DNA from: CAUZIZ01 sp965218775 | GTDB taxonomy: Bacteria > Acidobacteriota > UBA6911 > RPQK01 > JAJDTT01 | Direction of reading: 5' to 3' | Assembly (NCBI GenBank): GCA_965218775.1 | Contig: CBDCLS010000006.1 | Location: 1,922,001 to 1,986,000 of the forward strand | DNA: 64,000 nt | In this document: positions 44,401 through 52,692 of the stretch, one piece after another | How positions within the stretch are numbered: the stretch's first letter is position 1 | Layout: every line of letters begins with the position of its first letter | The notes under the pieces: generated by a model | The model's database searches: none | What the model saw: only the letters and a program-made list of their open reading frames with translations | Told to the model about the DNA's origin: nothing | Made by a program: the position numbers and the translations under genes

Positions 44401-44712
44401 GACCCGAACTTCGTCCCGGGGAAGGACACGGTGAAATACAAGATTCCGTTGCCCCAAGGGCTCGATCTGAAGAGACTGAGCGTGAAGGCAACGATGTACT
44501 CCCAGGCGATCCCGCCGTACTGGTTGCAGCAGCGCTTCAGCTTTGGCGCGAACCTGCCGTCGGACCAGCGCCGAGGAACCGAGCGACTTTACTATTTGAC
44601 AAGTCATCTCAATACCAAAGGTACCCCCATCGAGAACTGGAAACTACGATTGGTGAGCCGCCAGGCTTCGGTCGAGAAGTTTCTAGAGCAGCAGGATGCG
44701 GCGAGCAAATGA
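41471..44712 (+). CDS. Multiheme c-type cytochrome, split by a frameshift near 42814
   Basis: Two frames form one gene. Frame 1 (41471-42832) starts MRHIVNRQAGRSNVNRSKAF with an export helix GTAVVAVLVALLSGAAGQG and holds CLRCH and CLGCH. It ends KLRTYQQARLTPA-stop. The second frame runs from about 42817 to 44712; read backwards from ATG 42847 it gives AANTCLSCHGAMGQRQ, a third heme motif across the break. CTLCH, CGTCH and CQDCH follow, so six C-x-x-C-H motifs in about 1080 residues. Deleting one CG of GGCGCGGCT at 42811-42819 makes the frames continuous. A periplasmic electron carrier or oxidoreductase is likely. Codon use (more GCG, AAG, GAC) differs from neighbours, hinting at transfer. Confidence 0.85.
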
Positions 44713-44790
44713 GTTGCTGTACTCGCGGCTTGCTTAGCGGTCCGGTTCAGAATCTGTTCCGGGTGGGTCGGAACCAGCGGTCGATCGATT

Positions 44791-44839
44791 TCGAGCAAAT
44801 CGGACGCTGTCTGTAACATCGGGTGCCGACCACTACAGG
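44791..44839. repeat. Dispersed repeat, copy 1 (matches 52984-53030)
   Basis: Core AAATCGGACGCTGTCTGTAA followed by ATCGGGTGCCGAC. About 41 of 47 bases agree with the second copy near the PSD1 fragment. Unknown origin. Confidence 0.6.
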
Positions 44840-45133
44840 GGTGTGCTGACCGCGATCAGAAGCGTACGATCGGGCTGAAGCTGCTGTCGGGCGTCTCCAA
44901 GGAAAGGGGGAATAGATCACGAACGACGCCCTGAGTGCACTCTCCGTCGGATATCTTGATCTGGGGGATAGATAGCCCCAACAACTCGCCACTCGGATCA
45001 CAACCCAGCAGGAAGCATCGGGACTCCCTCGATCAGCCTTTTCCCGAGTTTCCCCGAGTTGTTAGCAAAATGTTAGAAAATGACCGGTTTCGAGGGCAAG
45101 ACGACGAACAGAAATTCACCTAACTCATTGATG

Positions 45134-45151
45134 ACAATATACTTATATTGT
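45134..45151. promoter_or_regulatory. Perfect palindrome ACAATATA-CT-TATATTGT
   Basis: Two 8-bp arms around CT in AT-rich DNA. The form fits a dimeric repressor operator, but the only downstream frame is a gene fragment, so any target is unclear. Confidence 0.3.
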
Positions 45152-45262
45152 TAGGTTCCCGGATTCGCTCTTTGGTGCTTGTGATTTGGAGCTTGTTTGT
45201 TTCTTGTATCTTGGGATTTTCCAACAGGTCGAGACGGCACACCGTCGACCCTGAGGCAGCAA

Positions 45263-45436
45263 GTGCCACTTAAGGTAGCCCTGGTGTCCCTCGACGGTCC
45301 GCCCCTTGAGGGCTGGATGGTCGCGAAGTTGGCCGAGCACGGCATCGCATTGGTGGTGCAAGAGTGTGACAGCCCTGAAGAGGTGGTATCCCTGGCGAAG
45401 GATACGGACGTTCTCTGGGTGGCCAGCGGTTCCCGG
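45263..45436 (+). pseudogene. D-isomer 2-hydroxyacid dehydrogenase N-terminal fragment
   Basis: From GTG 45263 the frame reads VPLKVALVSLDGPPLEGWMV, AKLAEHGIALVVQECDSPEE and VVSLAKDTDVLWVASGSR. This is like the catalytic-domain start of phosphoglycerate-dehydrogenase-type enzymes ('KVALxSxxxPPxxxW', 'ADVxWxxGGS'). After GSR (about 45436) the sequence becomes the tail of a different gene in another frame. The NAD-binding domain is missing, so it is non-functional. An upstream GAGG supports the start. Confidence 0.6.
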
Positions 45437-45777
45437 GCGATGGCTTCGTGTCCGTGCATGCCGGCTATTCCGGCGGCGAACTGGTGACTAGACCACTGAC
45501 CTTCCAAGGGGACACCCTTGTCCTCAACTTCGCTACATCGGCAGCGGGGAGCATCCGGATCGAGATCCAGGACACCGAAGGCGACCCACTCCCTGGCTTC
45601 GCTATGGAAGAATCGCCGCTGCTCTGGGGAGATGAGATCGAGCACAAGGTGCGGTGGGAACGAAGCCATGCCAAGGCGACTTCAGACAAGCCCCTGCACA
45701 GGATTGCTGGCAAACCAGTGCGTTTGCGCTTGCTGATGAAGGATGCGGACCTCTATTCCCTGAGATTCCAGGATTAA
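45436..45777 (+). pseudogene. C-terminal fragment of a glycosidase-associated beta-sandwich protein
   Basis: Encodes GDGFVSVHAGYSGGELVTRP, LTFQGDTLVLNFATSAAGSI, RIEIQDTEGDPLPGFAMEES and AGKPVRLRLLMKDADLYSLR, then FQD-stop. This is the usual ending of secreted glycosidase- and sialidase-like proteins in Planctomycetes and Acidobacteriota ('DGFVSVxAGxxGGELxTxP ... VRLRFxxxDADLYSxxF'). The propeller that should precede it is missing; its start is fused to the dehydrogenase fragment. About 113 residues remain. Confidence 0.7.
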
Positions 45778-45784
45778 CATATAG

Positions 45785-46096
45785 ATGAATCGTAGCCGGC
45801 TCTCCTTCCCCTGCGGGGCCGCCACAGCCATCAGCCTGCTGGCGGGGAGCTTCGCCTTCCTTGCGCAGGGTGAGCGGGCGCCACAGACCGACTCCAGTCA
45901 GGCCACCCTCTTGGAAGGGGTTCACGTCGTGAAACTCCCCAGAAGAGAGTCGGGCTATCGCAATCTGGCGGGAGCAGCCGGCTCGCCTCCCCGGGAGATG
46001 GTCCCTATCTACGACAAGCTTGGCTTCGACGAGCAAGAGCTGATCACCACAGTGCTCAAGGACTTGGGATTCCAGGTCTATCCCTTTGCAACCTGA
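45785..46096 (+). CDS. Short exported protein, probably truncated
   Basis: 103 residues beginning MNRSRLSFPCGAATAISLLA, a good signal peptide, then GSFAFLAQGERAPQTD. The rest (TLLEGVHVVKLPRRESGYRN, MVPIYDKLGFDEQELITTVL) matches no family I recognise. Its last codons overlap the end of the antisense gene fragment at 46078-46471, so the natural 3' part has probably been replaced. It lies in the patch of broken genes. Confidence 0.4.
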   Translation: MNRSRLSFPCGAATAISLLAGSFAFLAQGERAPQTDSSQATLLEGVHVVKLPRRESGYRNLAGAAGSPPREMVPIYDKLGFDEQELITTVLKDLGFQVYPFAT

Positions 46097-46471
46097 ACTA
46101 CCAGACGATGGGCCCCGGGCGGCAAAGGCACCTCGACTGGACCGAGGCCACGAGCATAGGTGACCACCAGCCGCTGCTTTTTCCGCTGGTGGATGGAAAC
46201 GAACCTCAATCCGTTGGAGTCCAGCACGTCTGGCACATACGGCTTACCGTCGAGCACCAGCGTGAACCGTGCCGGGAGTCGGATCGCCCGATTGTTCTTC
46301 GGTTATGTAGAGACGCAGTTGAGGCTCTGGGATCGCCTGGGCAGGAGCAGTAATCTGATAGGTTGGCAAATCGGCCACGAGGTCGCTGTGAGCTGCCGAA
46401 GATGAAACACTCGATATCCCTACGGCTAGGATGAGTGGTCTGAATACTGTTGTGCTGGTACAAGATCGCAT
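46078..46471 (-). pseudogene. N-terminal fragment of a CehA/McbA-type metallohydrolase-like protein, frameshifted
   Basis: Frame 1 from ATG 46471 has a signal peptide-like start (TTVFRPLILAVGISSVSSSA), then VADLPTYQITAPAQAIPEPQ and LRLYITEEQSGDPTP. A one-base shift at the GGG run 46274-46276 moves to ARFTLVLDGKPYVPDVLDSN, GLRFVSIHQRKKQRLVVTYA and RGLGPVEVPLPPGAHRLVVQ, then VAKG-stop. The 'RFTLxxDGxxYxPxxxxxxGLRFVSIH...TYARGxGPVEVPLP' pattern is what I know as the first domain of large CehA/PHP-type proteins. The catalytic part is absent. Clearly broken. Confidence 0.65.
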
Positions 46472-46531
46472 CCGTTAGTTGTTAGAAGGAATATCCGTTC
46501 TTCTGGCCCAGCTACCTGCTCACGAGGAAGT

Positions 46532-47893
46532 TCAGATCAGTTCGCTTATCGGCTCGCCGGTCGTATCATCGATCGAGTTGGCTATCTTTATAGGTCGACC
46601 GATGGGACTCATGTACTCCTTTGTCCAGTCGATCCCAAAGGCCTTGTAGATGGTGGCAAACAAGTCGCCCATGGTCACCATTCTCTCGGCGACCTGGGCA
46701 CCTCTTTCATCACTGGATCCTACAACCATGCCACCCCGGATGCCGCCCCCTCCGAGGACCAACGACCAGCACTGGGGCCAGTGATCCCTGCCTCCCTTGG
46801 TGTTGAAATGGGGGGTGCGCCCAAACTCTCCCATGGCCACGACGATGGTGGATTCGAGCAGTCCCCTCTCCTCCAGGTCATCCAATAGAACGGGCAGAGA
46901 GTGGTCTAGGCCCGGAACCAGCTTCTTTTCGTGCTTGTAGTCGTTGTCGGCGTGCGAGTCCCAACCATTGAGGTCATGTCCGGCCGCGGTCACGAAGCGG
47001 CTCCCCGACTCGACCAACCGACGGGCCAACAGAAGGCTCTGTCCGAAGCCGGTCCGGCCATAGGACTCTCGAGTCTTTTCCGACTCCTGCGACAGGTCGA
47101 AGGCGTTCCTGACCTCGGGAGACGTGACCATACTCAGCGCCTGCTCGGTGAAGCGATCCATCTTGAAACGCTCGGCAATCTCCATGCGCTGACGATAGGA
47201 TCGGTCCAGGAGCGTCACGAGCGAGCGCCGGTTCTCCAGGCGCTCTGGAGTCAACGTCTTGGGAAGACTGAGATCCTCGACCCTGAAGTCCTTGTCGTTG
47301 GGATTGGACATGAGGGACATGGGATCGTACTGGGCGCCCAGGAAGGCGCTCTTCAGATACTCCTCTTTAGGGCCTTGCTTGAAGCCAGGAACGAGCACAT
47401 AGGGCGGGACTTCATTTCGAGGACCCCGCTCCTTGGTGATGATGGAGCCCAGAGAGGGGAACTTCATGGCCGCAGTAGGTCGGTGCCCCGTGAAAGCATA
47501 ATAGGTGCCCTGCCCGTGATTGTTTTCCTCGGTGTGCATGGACCGGATGATGGAGACCTTGTCCAACCGTTTGGACATGCGGGGCAGGAGATTCGACACC
47601 TGGATGCCGGGAACATTGGTCGAGATGGCCTTGAAGCTGCTTTGAGGTTTGGGATCCCACATATCGACGTGGCTCGGCCCTCCCTCCAGCCACACCAGAA
47701 TGCAAGACCTGGCCGAGGCCTCCTTGTCCACGTCCACGCCTGCCTCAGTGAGAAACGCCCGAGCCCTGAGATACTGGCTGAGGCTCATTCCCACCAGGCT
47801 CAGGGCCCCGGTGCGGATGAAGTGTCGTCGCCCCAGCAGGGCTTCGCTACAAGTCAGGCAGCCTGCTTTTCTTCCCAGAATGGGTGCGCTCAT
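46532..47893 (-). CDS. DUF1501 family exported protein (Tat signal)
   Basis: Second DUF1501 gene of the window. The twin-arginine stretch LGRRHFIRTGALSLVGMSLS lies near residue 20. The sulfatase-like core follows: SCILVWLEGGPSHVDMWDPK, VSIIRSMHTEENNHGQGTYY, VVAMGEFGRTPHFNTKGGRD, HWPQCWSLVLGGGGIRGG and GDLFATIYKAFGIDWTKEY. 453 residues. It differs enough from the 28.2-kb copy (which reads GGPSQIDTF and HASNSNHGP) to be an old paralogue, not a recent duplicate. It is last in a minus-strand run with the DUF1549/DUF1553 and PPC genes, after a 194-bp repeat-rich gap. Confidence 0.9.
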   Translation of the reverse strand: MSAPILGRKAGCLTCSEALLGRRHFIRTGALSLVGMSLSQYLRARAFLTEAGVDVDKEASARSCILVWLEGGPSHVDMWDPKPQSSFKAISTNVPGIQVSNLLPRMSKRLDKVSIIRSMHTEENNHGQGTYYAFTGHRPTAAMKFPSLGSIITKERGPRNEVPPYVLVPGFKQGPKEEYLKSAFLGAQYDPMSLMSNPNDKDFRVEDLSLPKTLTPERLENRRSLVTLLDRSYRQRMEIAERFKMDRFTEQALSMVTSPEVRNAFDLSQESEKTRESYGRTGFGQSLLLARRLVESGSRFVTAAGHDLNGWDSHADNDYKHEKKLVPGLDHSLPVLLDDLEERGLLESTIVVAMGEFGRTPHFNTKGGRDHWPQCWSLVLGGGGIRGGMVVGSSDERGAQVAERMVTMGDLFATIYKAFGIDWTKEYMSPIGRPIKIANSIDDTTGEPISELI

Positions 47894-47926
47894 TTGCGTA
47901 TGTCTCCGTTATCCGAGTGAACAGTG

Positions 47927-48082
47927 AGCAGTGATCAGTGAGCAGTGACAGTCGGCAAGTCAGCAATAAGTGGTCGATTGTTAGCGATTTGTTGCATTGA
48001 CGTGTAACTCATGACTGCTGACTAGCGCTGATCTCCTGACTTCACCCTTCATTCACCGATCACTGATCACTGATCACTGTTC
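47927..48082. repeat. Degenerate CAGTGAGCAGTGATCAGTGA-type simple repeats
   Basis: Short direct and inverted units (GTGAACAGTGAGCAGTGATC on the left; TCACTGATCACTGATCACTG on the right, 48059-48078) border a stretch of unrelated sequence, giving a loose stem of about 25 bp. Similar CACTGCTCACTG units occur at 53070-53110, and shorter ones near 28135 and 62588. Units lack regular spacers. Confidence 0.6.
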
Positions 48083-48087
48083 ACTTC

Positions 48088-50601
48088 CTAGTTACGGGCA
48101 AACTCTCGGGATGTGACCAGAGCCCAAAGAACATCCTCAAAACCCTCTCGGCGCGAAGGTCGCGAAGCGATCAAATGTTCCAGTTCTGCGGCCTCCGAGG
48201 GCGTGGGGTAGCGGCACAGACTCCTCAGGAATAGCTCTTCAACGATTTCACGCTGGGAACTCTTCCCTTTGAGAAGAAGGTCCAGACGGCTCCCAGGACT
48301 GGAGATCTTCTGCTGATAGGTCGATCCCACCAGGATGTGCAGAGCCTGGCTGAGGCTGGCCTCGGTTTTCCTTTCGGGGATGATCCTACGATTTGGTCGA
48401 TCATAGACGGTCAGGAAACGGGAGGGGTACAGATCGGGTACCTGCAGCTCAATCGCCCGGGTCCCTGGGGGAGCAGTCCCCATCCAACTGTTCCTGAATT
48501 CCTCCGGTACACCGGTGACATTGGAGATGGCGTCCAGCAGGATTTCTCCATCCAGCGCTCGGGGATGGCGATGAGAATAATTGACGAGGTCGTCTCGGTT
48601 GGTCCGGTTGGGCTGGCCTGAAAGCTGATAGGTGCGGGAGCGCGCAATGCGGCGCAGCAGGTGCTTGAGGTCGAAGCGGTGACTGACGAAATCCCCCGCC
48701 AGGGCCTCCAACAGCCGAGGATGGGTCGGCGGATTGGTAGAGCGGAAATCGTCTACCGGATCCACAATTCCCCGCCCCATCAAATAACCCCACATCCGGT
48801 TCACAATAGTCCGCGGGAAGTCGGGATGAGAAACCGTCCATTCGGCGAATGCCAGCCGAGGGTCGAAGGATCTCTCCAGAGACAGCGGGGTCCCATCGGG
48901 AAACGCCGGAGCGACTTCTTCACCGGTGCGGGGATGAAGCACCTTGACGGTGTCCTCGGTTTCGCCGTAGTCGGGAACGCGACCGGAGGGGTCGTCGAAG
49001 ACCACGATAGCGCCATCCGCGATCCACTCCGTGCGGCTAATGCGACCGAGGAAGGCTGCCAGTCCCCAGAACTGCTCCTGCGACCACTTCTCGAAGGGAT
49101 GATGGTGGCATTGGGCGCAGTCCAGACGCTGCCCCAGGAAGACTCGAATCTCCTCCGGCATCATATCTTCGGGGCGAGGAGCGTCCTTACTAAAGTGCCG
49201 GGAGGGCCCGTCATGTCCTTGTGCCGAGAGTCTCTCCCTGGCTATCTGGTCGTAGGGCTTGTTCTCGGTGATGCTGTCACGGATCCAAGCCCAGTAGGCA
49301 TAGGCGTGGGCAGGCGTCCCGGTCGACAGGTAGGCGACCCGGAACAGCTCGGAGAAGCGGTAAGTCCAGTAGTCCACGTACTCGGGCGTTTCCAGAAGGG
49401 TGTCAATCAGCTTCTCTCGCTTGTCAGGATCGCGGCTCGCCAGGAACTCACGCACCCGAGAAGGCGGCGGAAGCGTCCCGGTTAGATCCAGGCAGACCCT
49501 GCGCAGAAACTCCTGGTCCGATGAGAGCGGGGACGGCACGACGTGCTGTTCTCTCAGCCGGGCAAAGACATATCGGTCAATCAGGTTTGTTTCCGGGACC
49601 CTGGGATAGTCGGGAACCAGATCAGCGATAACACCCACGCGGATGTTGGCGACATGTCCCGGAGCCCTTACCAGAATTGCTGTTTCCCCCGCAGACCGGG
49701 CTTCGATCCTGCCCCCTGAGGTGACACGAACCACCTCCGGGTTGCTGGCCGAATACCGAACCTGGTCTGTAATGTCCTCGCGCCCGCCTCCCGCAAGGTG
49801 GGCCGTCACTAGCAGCTGGCGGCTTCCCTTCGGCTCCAGCGTCATCGCTTCCGGAAAGACCTCGACCCTCTCGATCCGTGTCTCACTGACCTCCCGATAA
49901 GGTGCGCCGGACCGAACCCAATCCCGAATCGTCTCATAGTCAGTCGAATTGGTCTCGAAGCGCATCCCGCCCCCATGGGGAAGGGTTGTGGTTGGTTTCA
50001 GAAGCAGAAGGCTTCCTTCCGGATTCTCCGTGCTCACGCGTGGTTTTATAGGCTCCGCTGCCTCCACACTCAAAACCTGATAGGAGCCGCCCTCGACGAT
50101 CCACCGGTAATCCTCTTTTGGGTGGAGGACATCCAAAGACAGTTTGAAGCCGCCTCGGCCCTTGACCCCGCCATGGCACTCCGAGGCATTGCATCCTCGT
50201 TTGGTGAGAATCGCTCCGATGTCCCGGGAAAAACTGAAGGGTCGCGCCTCTTGGCTTCCATGCACCCGCACGGCCGCTTGGGAGCTGTGTCCACCGAACT
50301 CCGCAGTGACAAGGGTCCTACCGTCCGCTACCGGCGTCACACTTGCCTTCTCCGAGACCGAGGCTACTGCGGGGTGCCGTACTCGAAGCCGGCTCCCGTC
50401 CGTCACATCGCGCTCGAAACCGTCCGAGTAAACACCCAGCAATACCAACTTCTGGGAGGCGTCAGCCCCCACCAGCCGAATGTCTTCTGGGATCAGGTGC
50501 AGCGACAAGAGCTGGGGCTCATGGGAGGGAATAGGAGCCGTTCCGGCGCAGAGAAGACCAGTTCGCAGCAGCAGGAAGATCCCGGTCAGGCACTTGATCA
50601 T
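48088..50601 (-). CDS. DUF1549/DUF1553 (PSD1-type) protein with Ig-like (BIG2) domains
   Basis: 837 residues. A signal peptide (IKCLTGIFLLLRTGLLCAG) is followed by two bacterial Ig-like segments (VGADASQKLVLLGVYSDGFE and PKGSRQLLVTAHLAGGGRED). Between them lies a heme-like GCNASECHGG, which is C-x-x-x-C-H rather than C-x-x-C-H. DUF1549 (about 345-560) has LIDRYVFARL and a second motif DCAQCHHHPFEKWSQ. DUF1553 (about 590-830) has FPRTIVNRMWGYLMGRGIVD and the NWS-like end. The start overlaps the stop of the PPC gene by ATGA (50598-50601), so translation is coupled. Partner of the DUF1501 protein downstream. Confidence 0.92.
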   Translation of the reverse strand: MIKCLTGIFLLLRTGLLCAGTAPIPSHEPQLLSLHLIPEDIRLVGADASQKLVLLGVYSDGFERDVTDGSRLRVRHPAVASVSEKASVTPVADGRTLVTAEFGGHSSQAAVRVHGSQEARPFSFSRDIGAILTKRGCNASECHGGVKGRGGFKLSLDVLHPKEDYRWIVEGGSYQVLSVEAAEPIKPRVSTENPEGSLLLLKPTTTLPHGGGMRFETNSTDYETIRDWVRSGAPYREVSETRIERVEVFPEAMTLEPKGSRQLLVTAHLAGGGREDITDQVRYSASNPEVVRVTSGGRIEARSAGETAILVRAPGHVANIRVGVIADLVPDYPRVPETNLIDRYVFARLREQHVVPSPLSSDQEFLRRVCLDLTGTLPPPSRVREFLASRDPDKREKLIDTLLETPEYVDYWTYRFSELFRVAYLSTGTPAHAYAYWAWIRDSITENKPYDQIARERLSAQGHDGPSRHFSKDAPRPEDMMPEEIRVFLGQRLDCAQCHHHPFEKWSQEQFWGLAAFLGRISRTEWIADGAIVVFDDPSGRVPDYGETEDTVKVLHPRTGEEVAPAFPDGTPLSLERSFDPRLAFAEWTVSHPDFPRTIVNRMWGYLMGRGIVDPVDDFRSTNPPTHPRLLEALAGDFVSHRFDLKHLLRRIARSRTYQLSGQPNRTNRDDLVNYSHRHPRALDGEILLDAISNVTGVPEEFRNSWMGTAPPGTRAIELQVPDLYPSRFLTVYDRPNRRIIPERKTEASLSQALHILVGSTYQQKISSPGSRLDLLLKGKSSQREIVEELFLRSLCRYPTPSEAAELEHLIASRPSRREGFEDVLWALVTSREFARN

Positions 50602-52592
50602 CTCTTGTATTCCCGCTTTGGCAAAGAGCCGTCACCGCCGCCTCGAGAAGCCAGGATCGCTAGGGGCACCTTACCCACCGGCAGCGATGGTCCAGTCCTG
50701 CCTTCGAACACGGGTCGAGCCGTCAAATCGACCAGTAAGGGCAGCTTGGTGGGCAGAGCGTCATCAGCCGCAACGAACGCCAAGCTGACGGCTCGCCGCA
50801 CAGGGCGGTATCGGGTCTGATCGCCAATGTATCCACTCTCCAAACCCACCGGGACGTAGTAGAGACCTTTTAGCAGTCCCGCCGTATAGGAGGCGGGTGT
50901 TGCCGAAAACACGCTTACACCTCTTGGCAGATTCGCGGCCGAGACGGCTACGTCTCCCTCGAAGCCCTCCTCCAGATCGCATACCACCGTAAAGGTCTTG
51001 GCTTTCCCCGGTGCCAGATTGACATGATCCGTAATGGGTGCCAGACGGCGTCCGGTCACTCCCAGGGTCACTTCCAGTCGCCCCAAATGGGGTATCTTCG
51101 GTCGGATCAGTACCCGGTATGAGAGAGCGGGGCCGCCGCGGCGGGAGGTCAGATCGCGAACCCTGAGCTGATAGGACCCTCCCTCCTGGAAGGTGAAAAC
51201 CGTCTTGCGCTCTGTGGTCTTGTTGACGTCGTCTCCATCCCCGCCATACTCCATATGGATGTTGTCGAAGACATCCTGGCCGTCGGGACCCGCCACCTGA
51301 AGCCAGGGATTGAACTGGGGCGGCGCCGATTGCGGGGTCTCGACCTCGAAGGCGAGACTCTGTCCCGTTCTCACCTGGAACCGAAAAGTATCCACGTCTC
51401 CGGGGGGATCGATTGTCCCCTCCAGAATCGTATAGATGGAAACTTCGGTGCCGGTGCTGTCGTTGGGCTCGCGTTCCGAAAACCTGGTGAGGGGCCGCGA
51501 CAGGTCAAGTGCTGATTCCGGCTCGACCTTGTCCTTGGCACCGGAGTTCCCGTCTGCGACGGCTTCTTTCAAAGCTTCAGGGGGCACGCTTCGTCCTGCC
51601 AGCTCCTTGAGTCTCGTCACCTCCAGAGGCCGGGAAAAGCTTCCCCATTGGGCAAAGGAGCTCGAGTCCCGCTCCCGCCAATCAGCCGGGTTCGGGTGCG
51701 CATCGCGGCCCAGAAGAGTGGAGGAATCGGGAGCTTCCGTAGAAATTCTGAGCTGGTAGACGAAGTCAATATTCCCCTCACCCAGGAAGGATCCTACCGA
51801 GACCAGATAGGTGCCGTCCTGTTGAAACCGGTGCGTCGCCATCGGAAACAGGGCATGGTGGGCGCCATGCCCCTGCCGTCTCAGCCGGTGGATTGGCACC
51901 CAGGAGAGGGCAGGACTGTGCCAGGGAAGCCTAAGCAGCCGCTCCGGGTCGAACCAGCTGCCGGAACGAGCGTAGAGATTCAGCTCTGACTCGGCGCTGT
52001 AGCCAATGTAGACCGGAAAAGAAGAGAACAGCTGGAAATGGATTTGCTGGCTCTTGGAAGCCTGAAAGGCGTAGAAGTCAAGATCGCCGTTCGCTTCGGT
52101 CTTGCCATTGATCACAACCGGCGTATCCACCTCCTGGTACTTCACCGAATCTATCTCGGCGGACACGGGTTCGCCGACCACCTGGAAGGTAAGCGCATTG
52201 GACATGCCGTGGGGCGTGATCAGCCGAAGCACATGGAGACCGACCTTGGAGTCGCCACCGATCCTGATCTGGATTCGGGCCACGTAGCCCGCCGGCTCAG
52301 CCTGCTGCGCCAGGGGGTGACGCTCTACTAGACTAGTGGCAAGCTCCTCACGCACCTCCTCTACTTCCTCGATCTGGCCTTCCAGATCGCTGCATTCGAA
52401 CCAGACGGCATAGGCTCCACCGAGATCGTTTCCCCTGACCTCTGTCTGTACGACCGAATCCTGACGACCGCCCATGGGAAAGACCGAGAGGACTCTGGGC
52501 TCAGAGGGTCCCCTGTCTTCGTCCTCGTCAGCGGCCCACACTTGTAGGGAAAAGAGAAGAGCGATTGCTATCACATATCTGAAGAAACGCAT
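50598..52592 (-). CDS. Exported PPC-domain (bacterial pre-peptidase C-terminal) protein
   Basis: 664 residues. A signal peptide MRFFRYVIAIALLFSLQVWA is followed by an Asp/Glu-rich start of the mature protein. An IPT/TIG-like segment lies near 30-60 (RVLSVFPMGGRQDSVVQTEV), then PPC-type beta-sandwiches: ANGDLDFYAFQASKSQQIHF and the REPNDSTGTEVS ... IDPPGDVDTFRFQVRTGQSL region (about 375-420), the usual 'EPNDxxxxA ... GDxDxFxFxAxxGQ' signature. No protease or glycosidase catalytic site was found. First gene of the PPC-PSD1-DUF1501 operon; such PPC proteins regularly accompany PSD1 genes and may bind surface glycans. Confidence 0.88.
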   Translation of the reverse strand: MRFFRYVIAIALLFSLQVWAADEDEDRGPSEPRVLSVFPMGGRQDSVVQTEVRGNDLGGAYAVWFECSDLEGQIEEVEEVREELATSLVERHPLAQQAEPAGYVARIQIRIGGDSKVGLHVLRLITPHGMSNALTFQVVGEPVSAEIDSVKYQEVDTPVVINGKTEANGDLDFYAFQASKSQQIHFQLFSSFPVYIGYSAESELNLYARSGSWFDPERLLRLPWHSPALSWVPIHRLRRQGHGAHHALFPMATHRFQQDGTYLVSVGSFLGEGNIDFVYQLRISTEAPDSSTLLGRDAHPNPADWRERDSSSFAQWGSFSRPLEVTRLKELAGRSVPPEALKEAVADGNSGAKDKVEPESALDLSRPLTRFSEREPNDSTGTEVSIYTILEGTIDPPGDVDTFRFQVRTGQSLAFEVETPQSAPPQFNPWLQVAGPDGQDVFDNIHMEYGGDGDDVNKTTERKTVFTFQEGGSYQLRVRDLTSRRGGPALSYRVLIRPKIPHLGRLEVTLGVTGRRLAPITDHVNLAPGKAKTFTVVCDLEEGFEGDVAVSAANLPRGVSVFSATPASYTAGLLKGLYYVPVGLESGYIGDQTRYRPVRRAVSLAFVAADDALPTKLPLLVDLTARPVFEGRTGPSLPVGKVPLAILASRGGGDGSLPKREYKR

Positions 52593-52657
52593 GATCGCAC
52601 TCTGGGGTTGAAGTTAGATGATAGCATACCTGGGAAGACGTCTCCTGCTAGGGCCAG

Positions 52658-52686
52658 ACCGAGGTGAAATGCTGTTCCACCTCGGT
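52658..52686. repeat. Hairpin ACCGAGGTG / CACCTCGGT
   Basis: A perfect 9-bp stem (52658-52666 with 52678-52686) with an 11-base loop and no adjacent T-run. It lies between the PPC gene start and the duplicated PSD1 fragment. Confidence 0.4.
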
Positions 52687-52692
52687 TCCGGC

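Larger units (their letters stand above)
44713..45262. other. Gap of 550 bp with a dispersed repeat and a palindrome
   Basis: Holds the repeat at 44791-44839 (also at 52984-53030), AT-rich sequence near 45060-45200 and a perfect palindrome at 45134-45151. No intact gene, tRNA or rRNA was recognised. Confidence 0.45.

Noticed and set aside
47927..48082. CRISPR array
   Set aside because: Units are only 6-7 bp, degenerate and contiguous; there are no regular spacers and no cas genes.
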